Assembly: GCA_017620235.1 (NCBI GenBank)
Contig: JAFZQT010000055.1
Location: 1-38,607, forward strand
Length of the DNA stretch: 38,607 nucleotides
From: Butyrivibrio sp.
GTDB lineage: Bacteria > Bacillota > Clostridia > Lachnospirales > Lachnospiraceae
Reading direction: 5' to 3'
Positions 1-8,249 of the stretch are shown here, piece after piece (position 1 is the first letter of the stretch; every line of letters begins with the position of its first letter). A program made the translations under genes and the position numbers. The notes beneath the pieces are model-generated. The model saw only the letters and a program-made list of their open reading frames with translations. It searched no databases and had not been told where the DNA came from.

Positions 1-342
1 CAGATATGCGAACTATAACCAAACAGAGCAAACAAAGGTAAATATTACTATATTTCACGCAATATTAAGATAGCGTCCAAAGCCGCACGTATCAAGGCTT
101 TGGACGCTATTACTTGCTTTTAAACTGTCAAAGACAGGATTATAGGTTGAATGAAATAGAATATCAAGCATAAATATACATAAACATTTTGAGTATCGTT
201 GCCTGATTACATACATTTTTTACTAAGACGAAAGTGCACTGTACAAGGTGATTAGATAACAAATTATCGAAATATGATATTATATAGGTATTGAAAATCT
301 GTATATTTATCAGAGCGTATTGTGTGCAGATAGGAGGAAGAA
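1..342. other. Gene-free left flank
   Basis: No convincing coding frame is seen here. The stretch is AT-rich and holds one strong hairpin (71-109), listed separately, that probably ends transcription of a gene outside the window. A short inverted repeat, GATAA-CAAA-TTATC, lies near 256-269 and could be an operator, but nothing supports a specific regulator. The promoter of the downstream gene must lie in 200-330; I could not find a pair of -35/-10 boxes good enough to report. Confidence 0.6.
71..120. terminator. Strong hairpin, likely terminator of an upstream gene
   Basis: A perfect 14-bp stem, TAGCGTCCAAAGCC (71-84) with its complement at 96-109, closes an 11-nt loop. T-rich sequence ending in CTTTT follows to 120. 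This fits a rho-independent terminator for a plus-strand gene left of the window; the AT-rich left side would also allow action on the other strand. Confidence 0.7.
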
Positions 343-1728
343 ATGACTGTATCGGCAGCTTTTATGGTTCCACATCCACCCCTTATCATCCCTGAAGTCG
401 GAAGAGGTGGAGAGAAACAGATCCTTGAAACAACAAATGCTTATGAGCAGGTCGCAGAAGAAGTGGCGGCTTTAAAGCCTGACACTATCATCATAACGAG
501 TCCGCATTCCGTAATGTATGCGGATTACTTTCACATTTCGCCGGGGCATAGAGCAACGGGAAGTTTCGCTGATTTTGGCGCATCCGGCGATAGATTCTCA
601 GAAGAATATGATACGGATCTTGCAGATAAGATAAGCGAGATTGCGGAAAAAGAGGGATTTCCTGCGGGTACTATGGGAGAAAGAGAGTCTTCTCTCGATC
701 ACGGAACCATGGTTCCTCTTTGGTTTATCCGGAAAAAATACAGTGGAGGAAAGATAGTTCGTATAGGATTGTCCGGACTTCCTTTGACATACCATTACAG
801 ATTTGGGCAGATCATAGCGAAAGCGATTGATGATTCGGGTAAAAAAGTAGTCATTATCGCGAGCGGAGATCTCTCGCATAAATTGCAGGAATACGGTCCT
901 TACGGCTTTTCAAAAGAGGGACCGGAATATGATGACAAGATCATGGAAGTGTGTGGAAATGCTGAGTTTGGCAGGCTTTTTGAATTTGATGAGAGCTTGT
1001 GCCAGCTTGCCGCGGAATGTGGGCACAGATCTTTTGTGATAATGGCGGGGGCTTTTGACGGGCTTCGCGTAAAAGCAACGGCTTTATCGCACCAGGATGT
1101 GACGGGAGTCGGCTACGGAATATGCACTTTTTATCCTGATGGAGAGGATGAGAGCAGACATTTTTTACAAGATTATGAAAAAAAGCTTGAAAAAGAGTGC
1201 AAGGAAAAAGCTGACGCAAATGATGAATATGTGAGGCTTGCAAGGGCAAGTGTCGAGTCGTGGGTGAAGAACCATCAGCAGATTGCGGTTCCCGACGGGC
1301 TTTCTGACGATCTCCTTTCAAGAGCTGCGGGCACTTTTGTGTCAATCCATAAGATGGGACAGCTTCGTGGCTGCATAGGCACTATAGCCGCGACTCAGGA
1401 TAATATTGCAAAAGAGATAATACAAAACGCGATAAGTGCAAGTACGCACGATCCGCGATTCGATCCTATCACACCGGATGAACTAAAATTTCTTGATATC
1501 AGTGTAGATGTGCTGGGAGAAACAGAGGATATAGATTCTCCGACTGAGCTTGATGTAAAGAAATACGGAGTAATTGTGAGCCACGGAGTGAAGCGGGGAC
1601 TGCTCCTTCCGAATCTTGACGGCGTGGATACGATAGAGCAGCAGGTGGAAATAGCGAGGCAAAAGGGCGGAATCCGCGAGGATGAACCGTATACGTTGCA
1701 GAGATTTGAAGTAGTGAGGCATTACTGA
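343..1728 (+). CDS. AmmeMemoRadiSam system protein: MEMO-like domain fused to AMMECR1 domain
   Basis: A 461-residue two-domain protein. Residues 1-275 resemble the MEMO/LigB class III extradiol dioxygenase fold, with MVPHPPLIIPEVGRG near the start, SPHS near residue 53 and GDLSHKL near 175. Residues 290-460 form an AMMECR1 domain with the hallmark LRGCIGT. The next gene encodes the radical SAM partner, the standard three-part set found in many anaerobes. Its reaction has not been established; a cytosolic redox or RNA/protein modification role is only a guess. The ATG follows a good AGGAGG site (331-336). The stop codon is one base from the next start, so the pair is cotranscribed and probably translationally coupled. 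Confidence 0.9.
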   Translation: MTVSAAFMVPHPPLIIPEVGRGGEKQILETTNAYEQVAEEVAALKPDTIIITSPHSVMYADYFHISPGHRATGSFADFGASGDRFSEEYDTDLADKISEIAEKEGFPAGTMGERESSLDHGTMVPLWFIRKKYSGGKIVRIGLSGLPLTYHYRFGQIIAKAIDDSGKKVVIIASGDLSHKLQEYGPYGFSKEGPEYDDKIMEVCGNAEFGRLFEFDESLCQLAAECGHRSFVIMAGAFDGLRVKATALSHQDVTGVGYGICTFYPDGEDESRHFLQDYEKKLEKECKEKADANDEYVRLARASVESWVKNHQQIAVPDGLSDDLLSRAAGTFVSIHKMGQLRGCIGTIAATQDNIAKEIIQNAISASTHDPRFDPITPDELKFLDISVDVLGETEDIDSPTELDVKKYGVIVSHGVKRGLLLPNLDGVDTIEQQVEIARQKGGIREDEPYTLQRFEVVRHY

Positions 1729-1729
1729 T

Positions 1730-2578
1730 ATGGCTAAGTGTCATGTGTGTTTCAGGCATTGTTCCATTGACGAAGGGAGCATTGGTTTTTGCGGGGCAAG
1801 GACTGCCAAGGATGGAAAAGTTATTGCATATAACTATGGGAAGGTGTCAGGCCTTGCGCTTGATCCGATTGAGAAGAAGCCGCTCAATAACTTTTTCCCC
1901 GGAAGTTATATATTGTCGGTTGGAAGTTTTGGATGCAACTTGAGATGTCCTTTTTGCCAGAATAATGATATTTCCTGGTCGGAGGAGGCGCGCAGATATG
2001 CTTCGGATGCTGAGACTATAAGTCCGCAGGAGCTTGTGAATATCGCGATAGATACAAGAGATAAGGGGAATATAGGGATTGCTTTTACTTATAATGAACC
2101 TCTTGTCGGATATGAGTTTGTGCTTGATACGGCGAAGCTTGCAAAAAAGAATGACCTTAAGACTGTGCTTGTATCCAACGGCACAGCTGAGCTTTCTGTG
2201 CTTGCGGAGCTGGCTCCGTATATTGATGCGATGAACATCGATCTAAAGGGCTTTACGGATGAGTACTATGATAAGCTTCTTGGCGGCAGCAGGAAGCAGG
2301 TTATGGAGTTTATTGAGGAAGCGGTTAAACACTGCCATGTAGAGCTTACGACTCTGATCATTCCCAGTGAGAATGACAGCGAGGAAGAGATGCGGGAGCT
2401 GTCGGGCTGGGTGAGAGAGCTGGAACTTGCTAATGAAAAAAGTATACCGCTTCACATATCGAGATTTTTTCCCAGATTCAAGATGACTGACCGCGATGCA
2501 ACCTCGGTCTCAAAGGTATATAAGCTTGCTGATGTCGCACGTGAGAAGTTGGAGCTTGTCTATACTGGTAATTGCTAA
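1730..2578 (+). CDS. AmmeMemoRadiSam system radical SAM enzyme
   Basis: A 282-residue radical SAM protein. The 4Fe-4S motif CxxxCxxC is at C69, C73 and C76 (CNLRCPFCQN). The N-terminus carries a second cysteine group (C4, C7, C11, C21) typical of this family, which resembles pyruvate-formate-lyase-activating enzymes. NEPLVGYEFV and the NIDLKGF segment match the family's TIM-barrel core. It starts one base after the upstream stop and is followed by a strong terminator at 2614-2657, so the two genes form one operon. Substrate unknown; by family it should cleave S-adenosylmethionine to start a radical reaction. Any link to the MEMO/AMMECR1 protein rests on conserved gene context. Confidence 0.9.
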   Translation: MAKCHVCFRHCSIDEGSIGFCGARTAKDGKVIAYNYGKVSGLALDPIEKKPLNNFFPGSYILSVGSFGCNLRCPFCQNNDISWSEEARRYASDAETISPQELVNIAIDTRDKGNIGIAFTYNEPLVGYEFVLDTAKLAKKNDLKTVLVSNGTAELSVLAELAPYIDAMNIDLKGFTDEYYDKLLGGSRKQVMEFIEEAVKHCHVELTTLIIPSENDSEEEMRELSGWVRELELANEKSIPLHISRFFPRFKMTDRDATSVSKVYKLADVAREKLELVYTGNC

Positions 2579-2613
2579 TTGATGTTTGGCATTCGTCTTT
2601 AAATTAACAAAGG

Positions 2614-2657
2614 CTTCCCACACCATAGCTCGTCAATGCTAGGGTGTGGGAAGTTTT
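2614..2657 (+). terminator. Rho-independent terminator of the AmmeMemoRadiSam pair
   Basis: CTTCCCACACC (2614-2624) pairs perfectly with GGTGTGGGAAG (2643-2653). An inner TAGC/GCTA helix extends the stem, and TTTT follows directly. Confidence 0.85.
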
Positions 2658-2767
2658 AATTAAGCAATTAATAATATCTATGACTGCTTATATATTTTAG
2701 CTTAATAAAAAATGAAATTAAGTCATTTTTACTATTAAATCAAAATGCATTTGAGTAGAAATACACA

Positions 2768-2797
2768 TTGTGCACAAAAATAATAGCCTGTTACAAT
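2768..2797 (+). promoter_or_regulatory. Sigma-A type promoter of the large CBM protein
   Basis: TTGTGC (2768-2773), an 18-bp spacer, then TACAAT (2792-2797) preceded by an extended -10 TGT. Transcription would begin near 2804, giving a leader of about 70 nt. Because these boxes overlap the longest possible reading frame, they support the later start at 2873. Confidence 0.55.
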
Positions 2798-2853
2798 GGA
2801 AGTGCTCGGGCGCTAAAACGTTTACGTAAAGATCAAAACAATTTAATTAGGCT

Positions 2854-2861
2854 AGGAGGTG
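2854..2861 (+). promoter_or_regulatory. Ribosome binding site that fixes the start of the large CBM protein
   Basis: AGGAGGTG lies 11 nt before ATG 2873, which is directly followed by a classical signal peptide. The frame is open back to a TTG at 2768, but that codon has no ribosome binding site. Confidence 0.8.
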
Positions 2862-2872
2862 AACGGTTTTAT

Positions 2873-5800
2873 ATGATGAAACAAAAGTTATCAGTAGTAT
2901 TAAGCGTTTTCTTAGCAACAGGATTGTTATCACCAGGCTTGACAGTAGCAGCGGCACCAAGCATTAACCCGTATGGTACGGTTCAGGCTGAAATTGAATT
3001 TGAACGTAATGTAAAAGATGTTTATACAGATGAGGATGGAGGCGCGACGGTCGTCAGCCTTGAATCCGGCAATTATTTCACCGTGAAGAGTGTTAACTTT
3101 TCACAGGGCGTTTCGAAGATAGGTATAAGAGTAAAATCGGATTCACCTGGTATTATAGCCGTTAAAAAAGGTGATTCGGATGGAGAAGTATTAGGTAGTA
3201 TTAGGATTAATACTACCGGTGGAGAGTATATAGAATATTCTACAAATGTGCAGAATCTGGAGGGCATAGAAAATATTGCTTTTGTCCAGACTTTGGGATC
3301 AAGTTTGATCGACAGCTGGACGGCGGAGCCGGGTGAGACAACAGAGGAACCCGATCAGCCGGAGAATCCTGATCAACCGGAAAATCCGGATCAGCCGGAG
3401 AACCCTGATCAGCCGGAAAATCCGGACCAGCCGGAAAACCCTGATCAGCCTGAAAATCCGTCAACAGTAAATCCTTATGAGAAGGTTGAAGCTGAGACGG
3501 CAGCTGCATTGGAAAATGCAAAACTTGTTCCGAACAAGTTATCTGTTCTGATCAGTGATGGCGGATATGTTGTGGCAAAGAATGTCGATCTGTCAAAGGG
3601 ACTTTCGGGATTCAAGGTATTTGCCAAGACTTCTGCACCTAATATAAAACTTGATGTATATGCTGACGGAACTGACACACTTGTTGGTTCGATCAACGTT
3701 GGCACAGATATGTCAAATGAGACATTCGCTAAGATCACATCTGATCTTAAAGGCACTCATGATTTGTATTTCAAGGCTAATGGTGGTTCTGTTCAGCTTG
3801 ACGCATGGCAGGTATTGGAAGGCCAGGGCTCAACAGAAGAACCTCCTATAGATGAGCCGCCTTTAATAGATATTGTAGATCCTTACGAGAAGGTTGAAGC
3901 GGAAGCAGCTACTGAGTTGACTCAGGCAATGGTTGCACCGAACAAGCAGTCGGTAGTAGTTACCGATGGTGGCTATGTAATTACAAAGAATGTAGATTTC
4001 TCAAAGGGACTTTCGGGATTTGCAGTGTTTGCAAAAGCATCTGCACCCAAGGTTAAACTCAATGTATATATTGACGGAGCAAAGTCTCCTATAGGCTCAA
4101 TCAATGTTGGTACAGATATGACAAAAGAGTCTAAGGTAGAGTTTACGTCAAGCATTACAGGAAAGCATGATGTATACATGCAGGCAGAAGGTGGTTCTAT
4201 AACAATTGATGCTTGGAGAGCACTTGAGGCATCAGGAGCAGTAGAAGAACCTCCTGTAGGCGATACAGTAGATCCTTATAACACAGTAGAAGCGGAAGCA
4301 TCTGCAGAGCTTAAGAGTGCGATGGTTACACCTAATAAGCAGGCCGTAAGCATTAGCATGGGCGGATATGCAGTTGCAAAGAACGTAGACTTCTCTAAGG
4401 GAGTTAAAGATTTTACAGTTAAGGCATCAGGTGTAGGCGGAGTAAACAAGCTTGAAGTAAGACTTGACGGTGTTAACGGAAATCTCGTTGGAACCTATAG
4501 ACTTGCATCAGAGGCTAAAGAAATAACGATGGATGTTTCCGCAAAAATTAGCGGAAAGCATGATGTTTATTTCATAACCGGAATGGATGGATCTGTATTA
4601 TTTGATTTCTGGAAGGCAACACCTTCTGATGGAACAGTTGAAGAGCCTCCTGTAGGTGATACAGTAGATCCTTACAATACAGTAGAAGCGGAAGCATCTG
4701 CAGAGCTTAAGAGTGCGATGGTTACACCTAACAAACAGACTGTAATCATCAACAAGGGCGGATATGCAGTTGCAAAGAATGTAGATTTCTCCAAGGGAGC
4801 TAAACAGTTTATAGCTAAGGCAGGAGCAAGCGGACCAAACAAACTTGAAGTCAGACTTGATAAGGTTGACGGAGACCTCGTTGCAAACTTTAGAGTTACT
4901 TCAGAGACAAAGGAAATAACTGTAAATGCTTTAGCAAGTGTTACCGGAGAGCATGACGTTTATTTCATAGCTACAATGGATGGCACTATAACATTTGATT
5001 CCTGGAAGGTAACACCTTCTGACGGAACTGTAGAAGAGCCACCTGTAGGCGATACTGTAGATCCTTACAACACAGTAGAAGCAGAAGCATCTGCAGAGCT
5101 CAGCAATGCGATGATCACACCTAATAAGCAGGCTGTAAGCATTAGCAAGGGCGGATTTGCAGTTGCAAAGAATGTAGACTTCTCTAAGGGAGTTAAAGAG
5201 TTTACAGTTAAGGTAGGAGCAAGCGGAGCAAACAGACTTGAAGTCAGACTTGATAAGGCTACCGGAGAGCGCATTGCAAGCTATATGGTCAGCACAGAAA
5301 CTAAAGAATTAACAGCAAATGTTTCAGCAAGTGTTACCGGAAAGCATGACGTTTATTTCGTAGCTATGATGGATGGCACTGTAACATTTGATTCCTGGAA
5401 GGCAACACCTTCTGACGGAACAGTTGAAGAGCCTCCTGTAGGCGATACAGTAGATCCTTATAGCACAGTAGAAGCAGAATCATCTGCAGAGCTTAAGAGT
5501 GCGATGGTTACACCTAACAAGAAGGCTGTAATCATCAGTAAGGGCGGATATGCAGTTGCTAAGAATGTAGATTTCTCTAAGGGTATTAAGAAATTAACTG
5601 TAGACGCAACAGCAAGCGCAGCAAATAAACTTGATGTCAGACTTGATAAGGCTGACGGAAGCCTCATCGCAAGCTTCAGAGTTAGCTCAGAGGCTAGAGA
5701 TTTAACAGCAGATATTTCGGCAGAGGTTACCGGAAAACATGATGTTTATTTCATAGCTACTATGGATGGTACCATAACATTTGATTCCTGGGAGGCAATG

Positions 5801-8092
5801 CCTTTGGGTGGATCAATAGAGGAGCCACCTGTAGTAAAGGATATCAATCCTTATAGTAAGGTTGAGGCAGAGGATGCTGCAGCTCTCAAGAATGCAATGG
5901 TAGCACCTAACAAGCAGTCGGTAATTATCCAGGCAGACGGATATTTTGCTGCATCTAATGTAGATTTCTCAAAGGGAATCGCAGGAATCTTTGTTAGTGC
6001 TATGTCGGGAGCACCTAAGTCAGCCATAGAAGTATACATCGACGAGATAAGCGGAGATCCTTTTGCAACAATCAGTATCAAATCAATGAGTGAGTTCAAG
6101 GATACCGGAGCAAAGCTTACATCCGATCTCACAGGAAAACATAATGTATTCTTCGTAGCAAAGAATAACGCAGTAACAGTTGATTCCTGGTATGCAATGG
6201 CAGCTTCCGGATCAGAAGAGCCTCCTGTAGGTGATACAGTAGATCCTTATAGCACAGTAGAAGCAGAGGCATCTGCAGACCTTAAGGATGCTATGGTTAC
6301 ACCTAATAAGCAGGCAGTAAGCATCAGCAAGGGCGGATATGCAGTTGCAAAGAACGTAGACTTCTCTAAGGGAGTTAAAGAGTTTACAGTTAAGGCAGGA
6401 GCAAGCGGAGCAAACAGACTCGAAGTCAGACTTGATAAGGCTGACGGAGATCTTGTTGCAAACTTCAGAGTTGGCGCAGAGGCAAAAGATATAACAGTAA
6501 ATGCTTCAGCAAACGTAAGCGGAAAGCATGACGTTTACTTCATAGCTACAATGGATGGCACAATAACACTTGATTCCTGGAAGGCAACACCTTCTGAGGG
6601 AGATGTAGAAGAGCCACCTGTAGGCGATACAGTAAATCCTTACAACACCGTAGAGGCAGAGACAGCTGCAGATCTCAAGGATGCTATGGTTACACCTAAT
6701 AAGCAGGCAGTAAGCATCAGCAAGGGTGGATATGCAGTTGCAAAGAACGTAGACTTCTCTAAGGGAGTTAAAGAGTTTACGATTAAGGCAGGAGCAAGCG
6801 GAGCAAACAGACTTGAAGTCAGACTTGATAAGGCTGACGGAGACCTCGTTGCAAACTTCAGAGTTGGCGCAGAGGCAAAAGATATAACAGTAAATGCATC
6901 AGCAAACGTAAGCGGAAAGCATGACGTTTATTTCATAGCTACAATGGATGGCACAATAACACTTGATTCCTGGAAGGTAACACCTTCTGAGGGAGATGTA
7001 GAAGAGCCACCTGTAGGCGGTACAATCAATCCTTATAACAAGGTTGAAGCAGAGATAACAAAAGATCTTACAAATGCAATGCTTTCACCTAACAAGCAGT
7101 CAATAGTCATCAATGATGGCGGATATATTCTTGTACAGAATATAGACTTCTCGAAGGGACTTTCAGGATTTGGTGTATATGCAAGTGCTTCACAGCCTAA
7201 GATCAAGCTTAATATCTATATCGATGATGCAGAGACACCTATTGGCTCCGTCAATGTAGGTATGGATATTACAAAAGAAACACTTGTTAAGCTTACATCC
7301 GATCTCACTGGTAAGCATTATGTTTACTTCGAAGCAAAGGGTGGAGCTGTAACATTTGATGCTTGGCAGGCAATGGCAGCATCAGGAACAGTAGTTGATC
7401 CTCCTGTTTACGAGGATATCAATCCTTACAACACAGTTGAGGGTGAAACAGCTACAGATCTTAATAATGCAAGACTTACACCTAATAAGCAGGCAGTAAG
7501 CATTGGTGCAGGCGGATATGCAGTTGCTAAGAACGTTGTATTCTCTGATGGCATTTCAGAATTTGTTGTAAATGCAGGAGCAAGCAACTCTACAAGATTT
7601 GAGGTTAGAGTTGGATCAGCAGACGGAGATCTCATCGGATATGCAGTTGTAAGTGGCAGCACACGTGAGTTTAAGATCACAGCTTCTAAGAATATAACAG
7701 GAAAGAAAGATATCTACTTCGTAGTTCCTAGTGGCGGAAGTGCAGTAACACTTGATTCCTGGAAGGTAAATCCTTATAAGGAAGTGGAAGAGCCTCCTGT
7801 AGTTGAGACAGGCATGAAGCTTTCACACAATACAAGCACATGGAACGGAGGATATCAGACAAACTTTACTGTTACCAACAGTTCAGGAAATACAGTAAAT
7901 ACTTGGAAGCTCAAGATCAAGAAGAATGGTATAAACATTACTCAGAGCTGGTGTGTAAATATCCAGCAGCAGGGTGATTACTATGTAATTACTCCTATGT
8001 CATGGAATTCAACACTTGGAAACGGACAGTCAACAACCTTTGGTATTATCGGAAGTGGCTCACCAAGCGAAATTGAGTATGTATTTGAGTAA
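2873..8092 (+). CDS. Large secreted multi-CBM protein: 12 CBM6-like repeats plus C-terminal CBM2
   Basis: A 1739-residue protein with a signal peptide (about residues 1-28, ending AAA). A divergent CBM6-like module sits at 32-155, followed by a linker of six DQPENP units (nt 3353-3460). Eleven more CBM6-like modules begin at nt 3470, 3878, 4271, 4667, 5060, 5453, 5846, 6242, 6635, 7028 and 7421. Each opens with a [ND]PYxxVEAE-like box, contains NVDFSKG and HDVYF, and ends in DSW. The C-terminus (about 1647-1739) is a CBM2 module with the usual tryptophans (STWNGGYQTNF, SWNSTLGNGQSTTFG). No catalytic domain, dockerin, cohesin, LPXTG or S-layer motif is seen. The likely role is extracellular binding of cellulose or hemicellulose, either anchoring cells to fibre or assisting enzymes. 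The ligand is unproven. Confidence 0.85.
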   Translation: MMKQKLSVVLSVFLATGLLSPGLTVAAAPSINPYGTVQAEIEFERNVKDVYTDEDGGATVVSLESGNYFTVKSVNFSQGVSKIGIRVKSDSPGIIAVKKGDSDGEVLGSIRINTTGGEYIEYSTNVQNLEGIENIAFVQTLGSSLIDSWTAEPGETTEEPDQPENPDQPENPDQPENPDQPENPDQPENPDQPENPSTVNPYEKVEAETAAALENAKLVPNKLSVLISDGGYVVAKNVDLSKGLSGFKVFAKTSAPNIKLDVYADGTDTLVGSINVGTDMSNETFAKITSDLKGTHDLYFKANGGSVQLDAWQVLEGQGSTEEPPIDEPPLIDIVDPYEKVEAEAATELTQAMVAPNKQSVVVTDGGYVITKNVDFSKGLSGFAVFAKASAPKVKLNVYIDGAKSPIGSINVGTDMTKESKVEFTSSITGKHDVYMQAEGGSITIDAWRALEASGAVEEPPVGDTVDPYNTVEAEASAELKSAMVTPNKQAVSISMGGYAVAKNVDFSKGVKDFTVKASGVGGVNKLEVRLDGVNGNLVGTYRLASEAKEITMDVSAKISGKHDVYFITGMDGSVLFDFWKATPSDGTVEEPPVGDTVDPYNTVEAEASAELKSAMVTPNKQTVIINKGGYAVAKNVDFSKGAKQFIAKAGASGPNKLEVRLDKVDGDLVANFRVTSETKEITVNALASVTGEHDVYFIATMDGTITFDSWKVTPSDGTVEEPPVGDTVDPYNTVEAEASAELSNAMITPNKQAVSISKGGFAVAKNVDFSKGVKEFTVKVGASGANRLEVRLDKATGERIASYMVSTETKELTANVSASVTGKHDVYFVAMMDGTVTFDSWKATPSDGTVEEPPVGDTVDPYSTVEAESSAELKSAMVTPNKKAVIISKGGYAVAKNVDFSKGIKKLTVDATASAANKLDVRLDKADGSLIASFRVSSEARDLTADISAEVTGKHDVYFIATMDGTITFDSWEAMPLGGSIEEPPVVKDINPYSKVEAEDAAALKNAMVAPNKQSVIIQADGYFAASNVDFSKGIAGIFVSAMSGAPKSAIEVYIDEISGDPFATISIKSMSEFKDTGAKLTSDLTGKHNVFFVAKNNAVTVDSWYAMAASGSEEPPVGDTVDPYSTVEAEASADLKDAMVTPNKQAVSISKGGYAVAKNVDFSKGVKEFTVKAGASGANRLEVRLDKADGDLVANFRVGAEAKDITVNASANVSGKHDVYFIATMDGTITLDSWKATPSEGDVEEPPVGDTVNPYNTVEAETAADLKDAMVTPNKQAVSISKGGYAVAKNVDFSKGVKEFTIKAGASGANRLEVRLDKADGDLVANFRVGAEAKDITVNASANVSGKHDVYFIATMDGTITLDSWKVTPSEGDVEEPPVGGTINPYNKVEAEITKDLTNAMLSPNKQSIVINDGGYILVQNIDFSKGLSGFGVYASASQPKIKLNIYIDDAETPIGSVNVGMDITKETLVKLTSDLTGKHYVYFEAKGGAVTFDAWQAMAASGTVVDPPVYEDINPYNTVEGETATDLNNARLTPNKQAVSIGAGGYAVAKNVVFSDGISEFVVNAGASNSTRFEVRVGSADGDLIGYAVVSGSTREFKITASKNITGKKDIYFVVPSGGSAVTLDSWKVNPYKEVEEPPVVETGMKLSHNTSTWNGGYQTNFTVTNSSGNTVNTWKLKIKKNGINITQSWCVNIQQQGDYYVITPMSWNSTLGNGQSTTFGIIGSGSPSEIEYVFE
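3353..3460 (+). repeat. Six tandem 18-bp units encoding DQPENP linker
   Basis: Six consecutive 18-bp units encode Asp-Gln-Pro-Glu-Asn-Pro, with third-position variation only. This is a flexible acidic Pro-rich linker between the first, divergent module and the main repeat array. Such short tandem units can change copy number by slippage. Confidence 0.9.
3470..7810 (+). repeat. Eleven tandem ~393-bp repeats encoding CBM6-like modules
   Basis: The repeat starts at 3470, 3878, 4271, 4667, 5060, 5453, 5846, 6242, 6635, 7028 and 7421 are spaced 408, 393, 396, 393, 393, 393, 396, 393, 393 and 393 bp apart. Units at 6242 and 6635 are nearly identical, differing at about 8 of 131 residues, which indicates recent duplication or gene conversion. 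Units at 3470, 3878, 5846, 7028 and 7421 are more diverged and alternate with the homogenised ones. The period is far too long for CRISPR. Confidence 0.9.
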
Positions 8093-8157
8093 AAAAGATT
8101 CGTGAAAAATAAATAAGAGAAGGAGGCGGTAAAAACTTCTTAAAAAGAAGGTAAGAG

Positions 8158-8194
8158 ATCCGGTGGCTATCTTCGAGTAGTCACCGGATTTTCT
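8158..8194 (+). terminator. Terminator between the two CBM genes
   Basis: A 12-bp stem, ATCCGGTGGCTA (8158-8169) with 8178-8189 (one G-T pair), has an 8-nt loop and runs into TTTTCTT. It should end most transcripts of the large CBM gene. I found no clear separate promoter for the next gene in the 55 bases that follow, so partial read-through is possible. Confidence 0.75.
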
Positions 8195-8249
8195 TATAAA
8201 AATGAAGCAATTTAACTGACAATTTCAATCGGGCAACAGGGGGTAAAAA

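Noticed and set aside
2768-2872. N-terminal extension of the large CBM protein from a TTG
   Set aside because: No ribosome binding site, overlaps the likely promoter, and would bury the signal peptide found right after ATG 2873.
3240-7680. Open frames on the minus strand inside the CBM gene
   Set aside because: They recur with the 393-bp period, mirror the coding bias of the plus strand, and have no ribosome binding sites or recognisable domains.
3470-7810. CRISPR-like tandem repeats
   Set aside because: The period is about 393 bp, the repeats are coding and have no short spacers.
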